Assembly: GCF_018531465.1 (NCBI RefSeq)
Contig: NZ_JAHDTF010000042.1
Coordinates: 1-64,000, forward strand
Length of the DNA stretch: 64,000 nucleotides
Source: Sphaerisporangium fuscum
GTDB lineage: Bacteria; Actinomycetota; Actinomycetes; Streptosporangiales; Streptosporangiaceae
Direction of reading: 5' to 3'
Shown: positions 62,860 to 64,000 of the stretch, one piece after another
How the letters are laid out: the number at the start of each line of letters is the position of its first letter
How positions within the stretch are numbered: the first letter of the stretch is position 1
The notes under the pieces: generated by a model
Seen by the model: the letters and a program-made list of their open reading frames with translations, nothing else
What the model was told of the DNA's origin: nothing
Database searches by the model: none
Translations under genes and position numbers: made by a program

Positions 62860-63066
62860 ATGAACGAGTACGCGGTGACCTTCGACCTGGTCGACGCCGA
62901 CAAGGACGGGCTCATCTCGGCCGGGGAACTGCTGCGGCTGATGGAGGTGCTCGGGCAGCCGGTGACCAGCGAGGCCGCCGAGGCCGCGGTCCGCAGGCTC
63001 GACCTCGACGGCGACGGCCGCATCTCCCTGGAGGAGTTCTCCCACTACCTGAGCTCCACCCGCTAG
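62860..63066 (+). CDS. Two-EF-hand calcium-binding protein (CalD type)
   Basis: A 68-residue calmodulin-like protein. The two EF-hand loops are DADKDGLISAGE (about residues 12-23) and DLDGDGRISLEE (about 48-59), each with all calcium-ligand positions filled. Small EF-hand proteins of this kind are common in streptomycetes and act as calcium sensors or buffers. The ATG at 62860 is preferred to the GTG 6 bases upstream because GAGGAG is at the right distance. Confidence 0.92.
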   Translation: MNEYAVTFDLVDADKDGLISAGELLRLMEVLGQPVTSEAAEAAVRRLDLDGDGRISLEEFSHYLSSTR

Positions 63067-63154
63067 TTCGCCGGCCACGACCGGCGTCCGGTCCGAAGCT
63101 ACTAACCCTCCGTCTAATACGTCACAATTGGACGAACCCGACGGGAGGGTCGCC

Positions 63155-64000
63155 GTGTCTATCGCATCGGACAACGAGCTCTGGGCCGCCTTACCGAGCG
63201 GCGTGGCCGCCCTTCTCCGCCCCGCGGCCGGCGACCTGGCCGACCAGATGATCGTCGAGATCCAGCAGCGGGTCCCCGAGTACGCCCGGCCCTCCGACGA
63301 GATCTACATCAAGGTGCTGCGCCTCGCCGTGGACGAGGCGCTCCACCGGTTCCTCGAACGCATCGAACGCCCCCGCGACCCCTGGGACCCCGAGGTGTTC
63401 CGCGCCATCGGCCGGGGCGAGGCCGCCGAGGGCCGCGACCTCGAACCCTTCCAGACCGCCATGCGCCTCGGCGCCCGCGTCGCCTGGCACCGCCTCACCG
63501 AGCAGGCCGAACGCCTCGGCCTGGACCCGAGGACGCTGTACGACCTCGGGGAGGCGATCTTCGTCTTCCTCGACCAGCTCGCCGACGCGGCCACCGAGGG
63601 GTTCAACGAGGCCCGCGCCAGGACGGCGGGCGAGATCGAACGCCGTCGTCACCGCCTGCTCGACCTGCTGCTGTCGCGGCCCCCCGCCTCACCGGAGGCC
63701 GTCGCCGACGCCGCCCGGGCCGCCGGCTGGCGCCTGCCGAAGACCGTGGCGGGTGTGGCGCTGCAGGAGCGCTGCGGGTACCGTGCGCCGTCCCTGGCCC
63801 CGGACGTGCTGGTCGGCCTGGACCGCAGGAACCCCTGCCTGATCGTCCCGGACCCGGCGGGGCCGGGCCAGGCGCAGATGCTCGAAAACGGGCTGCGCGG
63901 GTGGCGGGCGGCCATCGGGCCGGCCGTGCCGCTGCCGCAGGCGGCGACGTCCCTGAGATGGGCGAGCGAGGCCCTGGAGCTGGCGGGACGCGGCGTACTG
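63155..64000 (+). CDS. PucR/CdaR-like transcriptional regulator, N-terminal part (cut by window end)
   Basis: An open frame of 282 codons from GTG 63155 to the window edge, after GGGAGGG. The N-terminal helical domain (LWAALPSGVAALLRPAAGDL, IYIKVLRLAVDEALHRFLER, FRAIGRGEAAEGRDLEPFQT) resembles the RsbRD-like sensory domain of actinobacterial PucR-type regulators. A GGDEF-like middle region follows (WRLPKTVAGVALQERCGY). The expected C-terminal PucR HTH lies outside the window. The target is unknown. Confidence 0.8.
   Translation, partial: MSIASDNELWAALPSGVAALLRPAAGDLADQMIVEIQQRVPEYARPSDEIYIKVLRLAVDEALHRFLERIERPRDPWDPEVFRAIGRGEAAEGRDLEPFQTAMRLGARVAWHRLTEQAERLGLDPRTLYDLGEAIFVFLDQLADAATEGFNEARARTAGEIERRRHRLLDLLLSRPPASPEAVADAARAAGWRLPKTVAGVALQERCGYRAPSLAPDVLVGLDRRNPCLIVPDPAGPGQAQMLENGLRGWRAAIGPAVPLPQAATSLRWASEALELAGRGVL

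Noticed and set aside
1-64000. tRNA, rRNA or CRISPR loci and a prophage
   Set aside because: No tRNA-like cloverleaf, rRNA sequence, direct-repeat array, integrase or structural phage gene was recognised by eye; a tRNA scan and profile search would be decisive.

Overview
The window is GC-rich actinobacterial chromosome. Long antisense open frames, GTG and TTG starts, GTGA/ATGA gene overlaps, many secreted carbohydrate-active enzymes, an NRPS locus, an ECF41 sigma factor and LuxR, MerR, WYL and LysR regulators together suggest a filamentous actinomycete, probably Streptosporangiales (Nonomuraea or Streptosporangium-like). The genus is an inference. No rRNA, tRNA or CRISPR array was seen.

Layout. 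(1) 1-7.5 kb: a four-gene jetABCD (Wadjet, MksBEFG-like) plasmid-defence operon. Its jetA has lost its 5' end beside the tail of another gene, possibly a transposase. (2) 7.5-11 kb: a MerR/hydrolase operon, then gene debris: a LuxR C-terminal remnant and a chimera of riboflavin synthase, methyltransferase and possibly thioesterase fragments. (3) 11-17.9 kb: an NTF2-like protein with a FAD reductase and a LysR regulator that share a promoter element, then a propeller protein, an NmrA-like reductase, an MFS exporter and a second LysR with a palindromic box. (4) 18-28.2 kb: two NRPS genes forming three modules (A-T-C-A-T, then C-A-T-TE) whose last protein continues into an MFS exporter; the predicted product is a tripeptide. 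(5) 28.5-31 kb: a truncated lectin gene behind a LacI-type palindrome and an intact GH64 beta-1,3-glucanase with two ricin-type lectin domains.

(6) 31.1-34.9 kb: the most novel-looking locus. A 48-residue Cys-rich peptide gene (33586-33732), an ABC exporter, a stand-alone S26 signal peptidase and a divergent LuxR-type regulator look like a compact system for making, exporting and maturing a peptide. No known RiPP modification enzyme is nearby. (7) 35-45 kb: an AlkZ-like protein with an epoxide hydrolase under a WYL regulator, an IS256 relic, an ECF sigma/anti-sigma-like pair, a ferritin-like membrane protein, an amidase that seems internally deleted, and an ECF41 sigma factor. (8) 45-46.4 kb: an editing-domain-less threonyl-tRNA synthetase preceded by a 16-residue leader peptide with three consecutive Thr codons and a perfect 15-bp hairpin, a likely attenuator. 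(9) 46.4-51.8 kb: a phosphodiesterase, a TetR-controlled flavin monooxygenase, a hydrolase, a small secreted peptide and a phosphoesterase. (10) 51.8-55.9 kb: a GntR-linked 5-oxoprolinase operon (pxpABC) with a D-glutamate cyclase-like gene. (11) 55.9-64 kb: a GDSL hydrolase, a FhuF-like protein with a signal-less metal receptor, MgtC, a three-part cell-wall amidase, a GH75 chitosanase with a CsnR-like operator, an EF-hand protein and a PucR-like regulator cut by the window end.
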